Part shown: piece after piece, positions 55,674 through 63,574 of the stretch
Layout: each line of letters begins with the position of its first letter
Numbering within the stretch: position 1 is the stretch's first letter
Assembly: GCF_004153545.1 (NCBI RefSeq)
Contig: NZ_SDVA01000001.1
Location: 248,001-312,000 of the forward strand
DNA: 64,000 bases
Direction: 5' to 3'
From: Serinicoccus sediminis
GTDB taxonomy: Bacteria; Actinomycetota; Actinomycetes; Actinomycetales; Dermatophilaceae
Notes under the pieces: generated by a model
Seen by the model: the letters and a program-made list of their open reading frames with translations, nothing else
Told to the model about the DNA's origin: nothing
The model's database searches: none
Program-made: the position numbers and the translations under genes

Positions 55674-56297
55674 TCAGCCGCCCGCCGGCACCTCCAGCTC
55701 GAACCTGTCCCCGCGCGGCCGGAACCCGATCCGCTCGTAGTAGGGGTGCTGCATACCCGCCGGTGAGAGCACCCGGTCGAAGCCGCGTCGCGAGAAGAGC
55801 CCGGACTCGCGGAAGACGAACTCGCCCGGCGAGAAGTCGCGGTGGCTCGGGGTCACCCAGTCGAGCACGACCTCGGCGGTGCCTCCGCCCGCGTCCCGCG
55901 CGAGCACCACGCCGACCGTCTCGTCGCCTTGCAGCACGAGGAATGCCGAGTGCTGGGCGGACGGGTCGTGCTCGAAGCCGGGGTTGTAGCGCGCGATGTC
56001 GTCACCGTGGACGGCCAGCACGTGACCGAGGTAGCGGTCGTCCGGCTCGACCTCGAGCACGGTGTAGGCGTCGGCGTCGTGCCGGGTCCGCAGCATGCGC
56101 CAGAGGTAGACGATGTTGATGACCGCGAGCACGACGTTGAGCCCGACCATCGGCCACACGCCGACGACGGCGTTGTAGCCGATGAGCACCACGCAGCCGA
56201 CGAGGTTGATCCACCTCAGCCGCAGCACCCTCGTCTGCAGCAACGACACCACCAGGATGGTCGAGCCGACCCAGCCGAGCACCTCGATCCAGTTCAT
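55674..56297 (-). CDS. YgjV-like membrane domain plus GNAT-like domain protein
   Basis: 207 aa. Residues 1-72 form three short hydrophobic helices (WIEVLGWVGSTILVVSLLQTR, then WINLVGCVVLIGYNAVVGVWP and LNVVLAVINIVYLWRML) resembling YgjV-type proteins. Residues 80-207 look like an acetyltransferase-like fold (FLVLQGDETVGVVLARD and YYERIGFRPRGDRFELEV). The substrate is unknown. It is divergent from def, and a TACCCT box lies 6 nt before its ATG. Confidence 0.72.
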   Translation of the reverse strand: MNWIEVLGWVGSTILVVSLLQTRVLRLRWINLVGCVVLIGYNAVVGVWPMVGLNVVLAVINIVYLWRMLRTRHDADAYTVLEVEPDDRYLGHVLAVHGDDIARYNPGFEHDPSAQHSAFLVLQGDETVGVVLARDAGGGTAEVVLDWVTPSHRDFSPGEFVFRESGLFSRRGFDRVLSPAGMQHPYYERIGFRPRGDRFELEVPAGG

Positions 56298-56344
56298 CCA
56301 GGCAGGGTAGGGGGTGGGGGCCGGGCAAACCTAGAATCACCCCC

Positions 56345-56914
56345 ATGGCAGTCCGACCCATCACCGTCATCGGCCACAAGGCCCTGCACACCCGGACCAA
56401 GAGGGTGCGCGAGATCACCGACGACGTCCGCACCCTCGTGGACGACATGTTCGACACCATGGCCGCCGCGGAGGGCGTCGGCCTGGCCGCGAACCAGGTC
56501 GGGGCCCGGCTGCGCCTCTTCGTCTACGACTGCCCGGTCCCCGGCGAGGACAACGCACGCGGCGTGGTGGTCAACCCGGTGCTGGAGCGGCTCGGCACGC
56601 CCGCGCCGCTGGACGAGGAGGAGGACGGCGAGGGCTGCCTCTCGGTCCCCGGCGAGTGGTTCCCGCTGGCCCGGCACCCCCGCGCCCGGGTGACCGGCAC
56701 CGACCTCGACGGGCACGAGGTGGTGGTGGAGGGTGACGGGCTGCTGGCCCGTTGCCTGCAGCACGAGACCGACCACCTCGACGGCTACCTCTACGTCGAC
56801 AAGCTCACCGGGCCGGTCAAGGCCCAGGCCCGCGAGGCCGTCAAGGACCGGGGGTGGGCCGTCGACGGCATCCTGCGCTGGGACCCGTCGGCCACGACCG
56901 CCGACGAGGTCTGA
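56345..56914 (+). CDS. def: Peptide deformylase
   Basis: 189-aa metalloenzyme that removes the N-formyl group from nascent proteins. All three motifs are intact: GVGLAANQVG (motif 1), EGCLSVPG (motif 2, metal-binding Cys) and QHETDHLDG (motif 3, two His and catalytic Glu). The length is typical for the actinobacterial type. A TAGAAT box ends 7 nt before the ATG. Confidence 0.96.
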   Translation: MAVRPITVIGHKALHTRTKRVREITDDVRTLVDDMFDTMAAAEGVGLAANQVGARLRLFVYDCPVPGEDNARGVVVNPVLERLGTPAPLDEEEDGEGCLSVPGEWFPLARHPRARVTGTDLDGHEVVVEGDGLLARCLQHETDHLDGYLYVDKLTGPVKAQAREAVKDRGWAVDGILRWDPSATTADEV

Positions 56915-56925
56915 GCGCGGCCGGT

Positions 56926-57870
56926 ATGCCCGCTCCGGCGAGCCTCGACCGCCGCACCCTGCTCGCGCTGACGGGTGGGTTGTCGCTGGCCGCGTGCGCG
57001 GGTGGTCCGGACTCCCGCGGCGACGGCACGGTGTCGACCTCCTCCGGCGTCCCCGCACCGGGGTCCTCCTCGTCCGGCACGGCGTCCGGGCGCACGGGTC
57101 GGATCAGCTACGGCGACCACCCGTCGCAGTGGGTCGAGCGGCAGGTGCCCGAGGGCGCCAGCCGCGGCACGGTCGTCGTCCTGCACGGCGGGTTCTGGCG
57201 GGAGGCCTACGGCGCCGACCTCGGTGAGCCGCTCGCGGCCGACCTGCTGGCCCGGGGGTGGACCACGCTCAACGTGGAGTACCGCCGCGTCGGCGGGGGC
57301 GGCGGATATCCCCAGACCTTCGACGACGTGCACGCCGCGCTCGAGCTGCTCGGCGGCGAGGGTGATGGTGACGGCGAGGGCGGCGGTGACGACTCCGGCG
57401 CTCGGGACGACGGCGGTGCTGGACCTGTCGTCACGCTCGGCCACTCGGCCGGCGGCCACCTCGCGGCCTGGGCGGCCTCCCGGCTCGACGCCGGCTGGCA
57501 GGGGCGGACCCGGGTGACCCACGTGGTCTCCCAGGCCGGGGTGCTCGACCTCGACACCGCATACCGGGAGCGCCTCGGCTCCGGCGCGGTCCGCGACCTC
57601 GTCGGGGTCGGCCCGGACGACCCCCGCTTCGCCACGCTCGACCCCTCCCAGCAGCTGCCGCTCCGCGCGCCGGTCTGGGCGCTGCACGCTCCCGACGACG
57701 CGCAGGTGCCGATCAGCCAGTCGCAGGGGTATGTCGCAGCCGCCCGGGACGCCGGCGGCACCGCCGAGCTCGTCGAGGTGACCGGCGGCCACTTCGACCT
57801 CATCGACGTCACCACCGAGGCCTGGGCACGCGTCGTCGAGGTCCTGGACGGCATCAGCCCGCCCCGCTGA
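56926..57870 (+). CDS. Lipoprotein alpha/beta-hydrolase
   Basis: 314 aa. The signal LALTGGLSLAAC is a lipobox, preceded by a weak twin-arginine-like RR. A Ser/Gly linker leads to an alpha/beta-hydrolase domain: oxyanion VVLHGGFWREAYG, nucleophile GHSAGGHLAAW, the Asp in HAPDDAQVP and the His in TGGHFDLID. This is the HGG esterase/BD-FAE-like type. A Gly/Asp-rich insert (about 145-165) is unusual. The ATG lies in a GGTATGCC octamer 11 nt after def. Confidence 0.87.
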   Translation: MPAPASLDRRTLLALTGGLSLAACAGGPDSRGDGTVSTSSGVPAPGSSSSGTASGRTGRISYGDHPSQWVERQVPEGASRGTVVVLHGGFWREAYGADLGEPLAADLLARGWTTLNVEYRRVGGGGGYPQTFDDVHAALELLGGEGDGDGEGGGDDSGARDDGGAGPVVTLGHSAGGHLAAWAASRLDAGWQGRTRVTHVVSQAGVLDLDTAYRERLGSGAVRDLVGVGPDDPRFATLDPSQQLPLRAPVWALHAPDDAQVPISQSQGYVAAARDAGGTAELVEVTGGHFDLIDVTTEAWARVVEVLDGISPPR

Positions 57871-57901
57871 CCGCGCGATCTCGTCGAGCACGACCGCGCG
57901 G
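57871..57901. terminator. Weak hairpin between convergent genes
   Basis: CCGCGCG (57871-57877) pairs with CGCGCGG (57895-57901) around a 17-nt loop. It fills the 36-bp gap between the hydrolase and sugar porter genes. Confidence 0.35.
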
Positions 57902-57906
57902 CGGCG

Positions 57907-59313
57907 TCAGTCCATGTCCTCCAGCTCGCGCCCGTTGGTCTCCGGCACGAACTTCAGGACGAAGAAGAAGCTGAGCAGGGCGCACAGCGTGTAGAAGCCG
58001 TAGGCGAAGCCGAGGCCCAGGTCGGCCATGGCCGGGAAGCTCGTGGAGATGACGAAGTTGGCCAGCCACTGCGCGGCCGCCGCGACACCGAGCGCCGTCG
58101 CGCGGATCTTGTTGTTGAACATCTCGCCGAGCAGCACCCAGACGCCCGGGCCCCACGACATACCGAAGAAGACCACGAAGCCGTTCGCCGCGATCAGCGC
58201 GACGAGCCCGGTCGTGTCACCGAGCTGGGGTCCTCCGTCGACGACGGGGGCGTTGGCGAAGATCCAGGCCATGGTCCCCAAGGTCAGGAACATCCCCGCC
58301 GACCCGATCGTGAGCAGCACCCGACGGCCGATCTTGTCGATGAGCGCGATGGCGATGATCGTCACGACGATGTTGGTCACCGAGGTGATGACGGTCTGCG
58401 TGAGCGCGTCCTCCTCGGTGAAGCCGACCGCCTGCCACAGCGTCGAGGAGTAGTAGAAGATGACGTTGATCCCGACGAACTGCTGGAAGACCGACAGCCC
58501 GATGCCGATCCAGACGATCGGGAGCAGCCCGCCGCCGGACTTCATGAGGTCGGTCAGCGACGCCTTGGCCTCGCGCCGCACGGTGCGCTGGATCTCGGTG
58601 ATGCGGTCGGCGATGCCGCGCATCATCACCCGCCCCAGGACCTCGCGGGCCTCGTCGACGCGACCCAGGGTCACGAGGTAGCGCGGTGACTCGGGGATCG
58701 TCGTGGCCAGCACGCCGTAGGCGACGGCCGGGATGATCTCGGCCCAGAACATCCAGCGCCACGCGGTGCTGCCCCAGAGCGCCTCGGCGGAGCCACCGGC
58801 GACGCCGGCCAGGAAGTAGTCGGAGAGCAGGGCGATGAAGATGCCGACGACGATCGCCAGCTGCTGCAGCGAGCCCAGCCGCCCCCGGATCGCCGCGGGG
58901 GCGATCTCGGCGATGTAGGCCGGCGCGATGACCGACGCCGCGCCGACGCCGATACCGCCGACGACCCGCCACAGGATCATGTCGACGGGCCCGAAGGCGA
59001 ACCCCGACCCGATGGCCGAGATGGTGAACAGCGCCGAGGCCAGCATCATCACCCGGATGCGGCCGATCTGCTCCGCCAGCCGGCCGGCGGCGTACGCACC
59101 GACCATGCAGCCCAGCAGCGCCGAGCTGACGACGAAGCCGGTCAGGACCGACCCCATCTCGAAGTCGCCCTGCATGGCGACGACCGCGCCGTTGATGACG
59201 GCGGTGTCGAAGCCGAAGAGGAAGCCCCCCAGCGCGGCCACCGAGGCCAGCAGGATCGCCTTCCCAAGATAGTAGTCGCGCTCCCCGACCTGCACCTGTG
59301 ACCGCTCGCTCAT
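57907..59313 (-). CDS. MFS sugar porter
   Basis: 468 aa with 12 transmembrane helices. Sugar-porter motifs: GGFLFGFDTAVINGAV at the N-terminus, GRLAEQIGRIRV, WRWMFWAEIIPAVAYG, PESPRYLVTLGR after helix 6, QQFVGINVIFYYSSTLW in helix 7 and VPETNGRELEDMD at the end. These features are shared with xylose/glucose:H+ symporters. The substrate is unassigned. The ATG at 59313 has AAAGGG upstream; an ATG 24 nt earlier is possible. Confidence 0.93.
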   Translation of the reverse strand: MSERSQVQVGERDYYLGKAILLASVAALGGFLFGFDTAVINGAVVAMQGDFEMGSVLTGFVVSSALLGCMVGAYAAGRLAEQIGRIRVMMLASALFTISAIGSGFAFGPVDMILWRVVGGIGVGAASVIAPAYIAEIAPAAIRGRLGSLQQLAIVVGIFIALLSDYFLAGVAGGSAEALWGSTAWRWMFWAEIIPAVAYGVLATTIPESPRYLVTLGRVDEAREVLGRVMMRGIADRITEIQRTVRREAKASLTDLMKSGGGLLPIVWIGIGLSVFQQFVGINVIFYYSSTLWQAVGFTEEDALTQTVITSVTNIVVTIIAIALIDKIGRRVLLTIGSAGMFLTLGTMAWIFANAPVVDGGPQLGDTTGLVALIAANGFVVFFGMSWGPGVWVLLGEMFNNKIRATALGVAAAAQWLANFVISTSFPAMADLGLGFAYGFYTLCALLSFFFVLKFVPETNGRELEDMD

Positions 59314-59445
59314 GTCCACCACCCTTTCGGTCGTCATCCTTGACGCGACGACACCCCGACAGTGTGCACCTCCGACCACCTCAGCACCACCAGACGCGCG
59401 ATACGGTGAGCAGGTCTCGGATCTCGACACACAAGGACGTGGGGT

Positions 59446-60645
59446 ATGAAGCTGGCCTCCAGGCTCGACAACCTCGGCACCGAGACCGCGTTCGCGGTCG
59501 CCGCGGCCGCCGCCGACTGGAAGGCCCAGGGCCACGAGGTCTTCCCCTTCCACCTCGGTGACCTCGACTTCCCGCTGGCCGGCCACATCGTCGAGGCGAT
59601 GAACGCCGCGATCGCGGACGGGAAGACCGGCTACTGCCCGGGCCCCGGCATACCCGAGCTGCGGGCCGCCCTCGCCGAGGACATCGGATCCCGTCGCGGC
59701 ATGTCCTTCGGCCCGGACGAGGTGACCGTCATGACCGGCGGCAAGCCGGTCATCACCAAGTTCCTCCAGGCCGTGATGAACCCCGGCGACGAGGTGCTCT
59801 ACCCCAACCCCGGCTTCCCCATCTACGAGAGCCAGATCGAGTACCTCGGCGGCCACGGGCGCTCCTACCGCTACCTGCCGACCGACGACGGCTTCCGGAT
59901 CGACCTGGACCAGGTCCGCGACGCGATCACCGACAAGACCGTCGCCATCATCTACAACGACCTGCAGAACCCCATCTCTGCGGAGTCGACCGATGCCGAG
60001 CGCGAGGCGATCGCCCAGCTCGCCATCGAGCACGACCTGTGGGTGCTCTCCGACGAGGCCTACTTCGAGATGCGCTACGAGGGCACGTCGACCTCCATCG
60101 CGAGCCTTCCGGGCATGCGCGAGCGCACCTGCATCCTTTACACCTTCTCCAAGAAGTTCGCGATGACCGGCTCCCGTCTCGGCTGCGCCGTCGCACCGGC
60201 CCCCATGGGCAAGGTCTTCTCGACGATGAACACCAACGACGAGTCGTGCACGACCCACTACGTCCAGTGGGCGGGCATCGCGGCGCTCACCGGCACCCAG
60301 GAGCCGGTCGCCGACATGCTCACCACGCTGAAGGGGCGCCGCGACGCCGCGTGCGAGATCGTGAACGACACCCCGGGCATGTCCGTGGAGACGCCCCGCT
60401 CGACGTTCTACCTCTTCCCGGACGTCACCGAGGCGATCCAGATCGTGGGGGCGCAGGACGTCGGTGACTTCGCCACGCAGGCGCTCCACGCGACCGGGGT
60501 GAGCTTCTGCACCCGCAACCACTTCGGCCGACCGCAGCCGGGCGAGGACCGCAGCTACATCCGGTTCGCCTACTCCGGTCTCCCCGAGGACAAGATCCGT
60601 CGCGGCCTCGGCGGGCTGCGCGAGTGGATCGGCAGCCACGCATGA
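59446..60645 (+). CDS. PLP-dependent aminotransferase
   Basis: 399-aa fold-type I enzyme. Conserved parts: GDLDFPLAGHIVEAMNAAI, GYCPGPGIPELRAALAEDIG, PNPGFPIYESQIEYLGG, YNDLQNPISAESTD (the Asn that binds PLP), SDEAYFEMRYEG and the Schiff-base region YTFSKKFAMTGSRLGC. It resembles aspartate aminotransferases of the Ib subgroup. AAGGACGTGGGG precedes the ATG. It overlaps a hydroxyacid dehydrogenase gene as ATGA, so the pair may convert an amino acid through its keto acid to a hydroxy acid, or the reverse. Confidence 0.9.
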   Translation: MKLASRLDNLGTETAFAVAAAAADWKAQGHEVFPFHLGDLDFPLAGHIVEAMNAAIADGKTGYCPGPGIPELRAALAEDIGSRRGMSFGPDEVTVMTGGKPVITKFLQAVMNPGDEVLYPNPGFPIYESQIEYLGGHGRSYRYLPTDDGFRIDLDQVRDAITDKTVAIIYNDLQNPISAESTDAEREAIAQLAIEHDLWVLSDEAYFEMRYEGTSTSIASLPGMRERTCILYTFSKKFAMTGSRLGCAVAPAPMGKVFSTMNTNDESCTTHYVQWAGIAALTGTQEPVADMLTTLKGRRDAACEIVNDTPGMSVETPRSTFYLFPDVTEAIQIVGAQDVGDFATQALHATGVSFCTRNHFGRPQPGEDRSYIRFAYSGLPEDKIRRGLGGLREWIGSHA

Positions 60646-61604
60646 GCAGGGTCGTCGTCACCGGCCGCATCCCCAAGCCGGGCCTCGACATCCTGCGCCG
60701 CGCCGGCCACGAGGTCGACGTCTGGGACAGCGAGGAGCAGCAGCCGCGCGAGCAGCTGCTGGAGCAGGTCCGCGGCGCCGACGCGCTGCTGACGCTGCTG
60801 ACCGAGCAGGTCGACGCCGAGCTCGTGGACGCCGCCGGGGAGCAGCTGCAGGTCGTCGCGAATGTCGCGGTGGGCTACAACAACGTCGACGTGGAGGTAT
60901 GCCGTGAGCGCGGCGTCGTCGCCACGAACACCCCGGGGGTGCTCACCGAGGCGACGGCCGACATCGCGATGGGCCTCGTGCTCATGGCGACCCGCCGGCT
61001 CGGCGAGGGCGAGCGCGTCATCCGGTCCGGCACCCCGTGGCAGTGGGGCATGTTCTACCTCCTCGGCTCGGGGCTGCAGCGCAAGACCCTCGGCGTGGTG
61101 GGGCTCGGGGCGATCGGCGCGGCCACGGCCCGGCGCGCCCGGGCCTTCGGCATGAACGTCATCTACTCCTCCCGCTCCCAGGCGCCGCGCGAGCTGGAGC
61201 TCGAGCTGGGGGCGCACCGGGTCGACCTCGACACCCTGCTGGCGGAGAGCGACGTGCTGTCGCTGCACTGCCCGTACTCCCCCGCCACGCACCACCTGCT
61301 GGGTGCCGAGCAGTTCGCCGCGATGAAGCCCACCGCCTACGTCGTCAACACCGCCCGCGGCCCGGTCATCGACGAGGCGGCGCTGGCCCAGGCGCTGCGG
61401 GAGGGGCAGATCGCCGGGGCCGGGCTGGACGTCTTCGAGGACGAGCCGCAGGTGCATCCCGGGCTGCTGGACTGCGAGAACGCCGTGCTGATCCCCCACC
61501 TCGGATCGGCCACCATCGAGACCCGGACCGCCATGGCCACCCTGGCCGCGGACAACGCCGTCGCCGTGCTGGCCGGCGAGGAGCCCCCGACCCCCATCCG
61601 GTGA
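60642..61604 (+). CDS. D-2-hydroxyacid dehydrogenase (glyoxylate/hydroxypyruvate reductase-like)
   Basis: 320-aa NAD(P)-dependent reductase. VANVAVGYNNVDVEVCRERGV, TPGVLTEATADIAMGLVL, the Rossmann motif GVVGLGAIGAATARRARAFGM, VNTARGPVIDEAAL with the active-site Arg, LDVFEDEP with Glu, and PHLGSAT with the catalytic His are all present. It is closest in pattern to glyoxylate reductases. The start overlaps the aminotransferase stop by 4 nt. Confidence 0.93.
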   Translation: MSRVVVTGRIPKPGLDILRRAGHEVDVWDSEEQQPREQLLEQVRGADALLTLLTEQVDAELVDAAGEQLQVVANVAVGYNNVDVEVCRERGVVATNTPGVLTEATADIAMGLVLMATRRLGEGERVIRSGTPWQWGMFYLLGSGLQRKTLGVVGLGAIGAATARRARAFGMNVIYSSRSQAPRELELELGAHRVDLDTLLAESDVLSLHCPYSPATHHLLGAEQFAAMKPTAYVVNTARGPVIDEAALAQALREGQIAGAGLDVFEDEPQVHPGLLDCENAVLIPHLGSATIETRTAMATLAADNAVAVLAGEEPPTPIR

Positions 61605-61663
61605 CCCCGCCGTCGACGGACGAGGGGGTGCGCGACCGGGCCCGGTGTCAGTAGCATCTCGTC

Positions 61664-62338
61664 ATGCGAGGGCAGCTGCTGGACCAGGCCGAACGTCACG
61701 GCGAGCCGGGGCGGTTCACGCTCCAGAACCCGAGGATGCTCAAGGTCGACCTGAGCGGCACCGGGGGGTTCTTCTACGCCATGCAGGGGTCGATGGTCGC
61801 CTACCAGGGCGACGTCGACTTCGCCTACGAGGGCGCGGGCGGGGCCGCGAAGCTGTTCAAGAAGGCCTTCACCGGCGAGGGGATGTCGCTGATGAAGGTC
61901 TCCGGCGACGGGGACGTCTTCCTCGCCAAGGACGCCGACGAGATCTTCGTGCTCGAGCTCGAGGACGAGCAGGTCACCGTCAACGGCAAGAACGTCCTGG
62001 CGTTCGAGCGCAGCCTGCGGTGGGACATCAACCGGGTCGAGGGGGCCTCGATGCTCTCCGGCGGCCTGTTCAACACGACCTTCACCGGCTCGGGGATGAT
62101 CGCCGTGCTGGCCCACGGCGACCCGGTGGTCCTGCAGGTCGACGCGCCCACCTTCGTCGACATGCAGTCGGCCGTCCTGTGGTCCGGCGGCCTGCGCTCC
62201 TCGGTCCGCAAGACGGCCCGGCTGGGCGCCGTCGTCGGCCGCGGCTCCGGCGAGGCCTACCAGCTCGCGCTCACCGGGTCGGGCGTCGTCGTCGTCCAGG
62301 CGTCCGAGGGCCACCCGCCGCCCTCCAGCAGCAGCTGA
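61664..62338 (+). CDS. AIM24-family protein
   Basis: 224 aa, all-beta. Features are NPRMLKVDLSGTGGFFYAMQGSMVAYQGDV, ASMLSGGLFNTTFTGSGMIAVLAHG, WSGGLRSSVRK and GSGEAYQLALTGSGVVVVQASEG, the jelly-roll-like core of the AIM24 family (TRAP-like/biogenesis AIM24). It has no signal peptide. Function in bacteria is unknown. A TAGCAT box lies 6 nt before the ATG. A nested inverted repeat follows the gene. Confidence 0.9.
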   Translation: MRGQLLDQAERHGEPGRFTLQNPRMLKVDLSGTGGFFYAMQGSMVAYQGDVDFAYEGAGGAAKLFKKAFTGEGMSLMKVSGDGDVFLAKDADEIFVLELEDEQVTVNGKNVLAFERSLRWDINRVEGASMLSGGLFNTTFTGSGMIAVLAHGDPVVLQVDAPTFVDMQSAVLWSGGLRSSVRKTARLGAVVGRGSGEAYQLALTGSGVVVVQASEGHPPPSSSS

Positions 62339-62357
62339 CCCCCCTCGACGTCCCGGG

Positions 62358-62423
62358 GACACGCCCGCCCGCACCGGCTCATCCGCGCACGTGCGTCGAT
62401 GAGCCGGTCGGCCCCGGCGTGTC
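62358..62423. terminator. Nested inverted repeat after AIM24 gene
   Basis: GACACGCC (62358) pairs with GGCGTGTC (62416-62423), CCGGCTCATC (62374) pairs with GATGAGCCGG (62398-62407), and CGCACGTGCG (62386-62395) forms the palindromic centre. It is probably a terminator, but the three-tier symmetry is more elaborate than needed. Confidence 0.55.
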
Positions 62424-62430
62424 TGCGGAC

Positions 62431-62472
62431 ATGACGACGGCCCCCACCGCATCCGGTGGGGGCCGTCGTCAT
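62431..62472 (-). terminator. Terminator of tRNA-Arg
   Basis: An 18-bp perfect stem (62431-62448 with 62455-62472) and 6-nt loop, 15 nt 3' of the tRNA on the minus strand. Confidence 0.75.
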
Positions 62473-62487
62473 CTGTCTCAACCAGAG

Positions 62488-62560
62488 CGCGCCCGAAGGG
62501 ATTCGAACCCCTAACCTTCTGATCCGTAGTCAGATGCTCTATCCGTTGAGCTACGGGCGC
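62488..62560 (-). tRNA. tRNA-Arg(ACG)
   Basis: Minus-strand cloverleaf: acceptor GCGCCCG/CGGGCGC, D-arm AGCTC...GAGC, anticodon arm TCTGA/TCAGA around CTACGGA (anticodon ACG, the TadA substrate), and T-loop GGTTCGAATCC. CCA is not encoded. Confidence 0.97.
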
Positions 62561-62621
62561 TGGCGAGCAGCCACTCTAACGGATCGGCGCGCACCCGTCC
62601 TAATCGCCGCCCTGTGCAGGC

Positions 62622-63407
62622 TCACACCAGCGCCAGGACCTCCTGGGCCAGGACGAGCACACCCATGACGAGCACGAACCATCCGAAGGCGGCGCGCAGC
62701 CGGTCCGGGTGGACCCGCGCGACGAGCCGGCCACCCACCAGCGCCCCGACGACGGCGGCCAGGGTGACGACCCCCGCCGTCCCCCAGTCGATGCTCACCG
62801 ACGACAGGTAGCCGGCGAGCCCCGCCCCCGACTTCATCGTGATGACGACCAGCGAGGTGCCGACGGCCACCGGCATCGACAGCCCCCCGAGCAGCACCAG
62901 CGCGGGGACCACGAGGAAGCCCCCGCCCGCCCCCACGATGCCGGTGACGAACCCGACCACCAGCCCCTCCGCGACGACGAGTGCCCACGACCCGGAGCCG
63001 TGGCCGCGGCTCGGGTCGGGGCCGCGGCTCGGCTCGGGGCCGGGCCGGCGGCGCAGCATCGCCCATGCCGTCGCGAGCATCATGACCGCGAAGGCGATGA
63101 GCAGCAGCGCGCCGGGGAGGAACTCGGCCACCCGCCCACCCAGGTAGGCGCCCACCATGGCGACGCCGCCGAAGAGCAGACCGGTCCGCCACTGCACGCG
63201 GCCGGCCCGGGCGTGGGCGAGGGTGGCGACCGCGCTGGTGACGCCGACGACGAGCAGGGACGTGGCGATCGCCTCCTTGGCGTCCATGCCGGCGACGTAG
63301 ACCAGCAGCGGGACGGTGAGGATCGAGCCCCCACCCCCGAGCAGGCCGAGCGACAGGCCGACGAGGACGGCGAGGGCGGCGACGAGGACGATCACGGCAC
63401 CCAGCAT
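62622..63407 (-). CDS. TauE/SafE-family (DUF81) permease
   Basis: 261 aa with about eight transmembrane helices in two halves, each beginning with a Gly-rich motif: GLSLGLLGGGGSILTVPLLV and GFVTGIVGAGGGFLVVPALV. Between them is a Pro/Arg/Ser linker with the repeat PSRGPDPSRG. Members move sulfite, sulfonates or other sulfur anions. The ATG at 63407 is chosen; a longer frame runs through the operator. A CsoR/CstR-type palindrome covers its ribosome-binding region, which links it to persulfide, sulfite or copper sensing. Confidence 0.92.
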   Translation of the reverse strand: MLGAVIVLVAALAVLVGLSLGLLGGGGSILTVPLLVYVAGMDAKEAIATSLLVVGVTSAVATLAHARAGRVQWRTGLLFGGVAMVGAYLGGRVAEFLPGALLLIAFAVMMLATAWAMLRRRPGPEPSRGPDPSRGHGSGSWALVVAEGLVVGFVTGIVGAGGGFLVVPALVLLGGLSMPVAVGTSLVVITMKSGAGLAGYLSSVSIDWGTAGVVTLAAVVGALVGGRLVARVHPDRLRAAFGWFVLVMGVLVLAQEVLALV

Positions 63408-63409
63408 AC

Positions 63410-63425
63410 ATACCCCCCGGGGTAT
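63410..63425 (-). promoter_or_regulatory. CsoR/CstR-type operator before TauE/SafE gene
   Basis: ATACCCC-CC-GGGGTAT, a palindrome with 7-bp arms and 2-bp spacer, ends 3 nt before the ATG complement. This matches the ATACCCC...GGGGTAT form bound by the DUF156 (CsoR/CstR) repressors. No repressor gene is in the window. Confidence 0.65.
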
Positions 63426-63574
63426 ATCGTGACGTGCGTCCAACTGTGACCAACGCCGCACGAGGACGGCCGGCGGATCGCTGCCGTGGGCAGCCGGGCG
63501 GCGCTACCGTTGAAGGACCGGGGCGGCGCTGCCCCGGCTACCCGCGACTGGCAACGACGCCAGGAAGGACGGCC

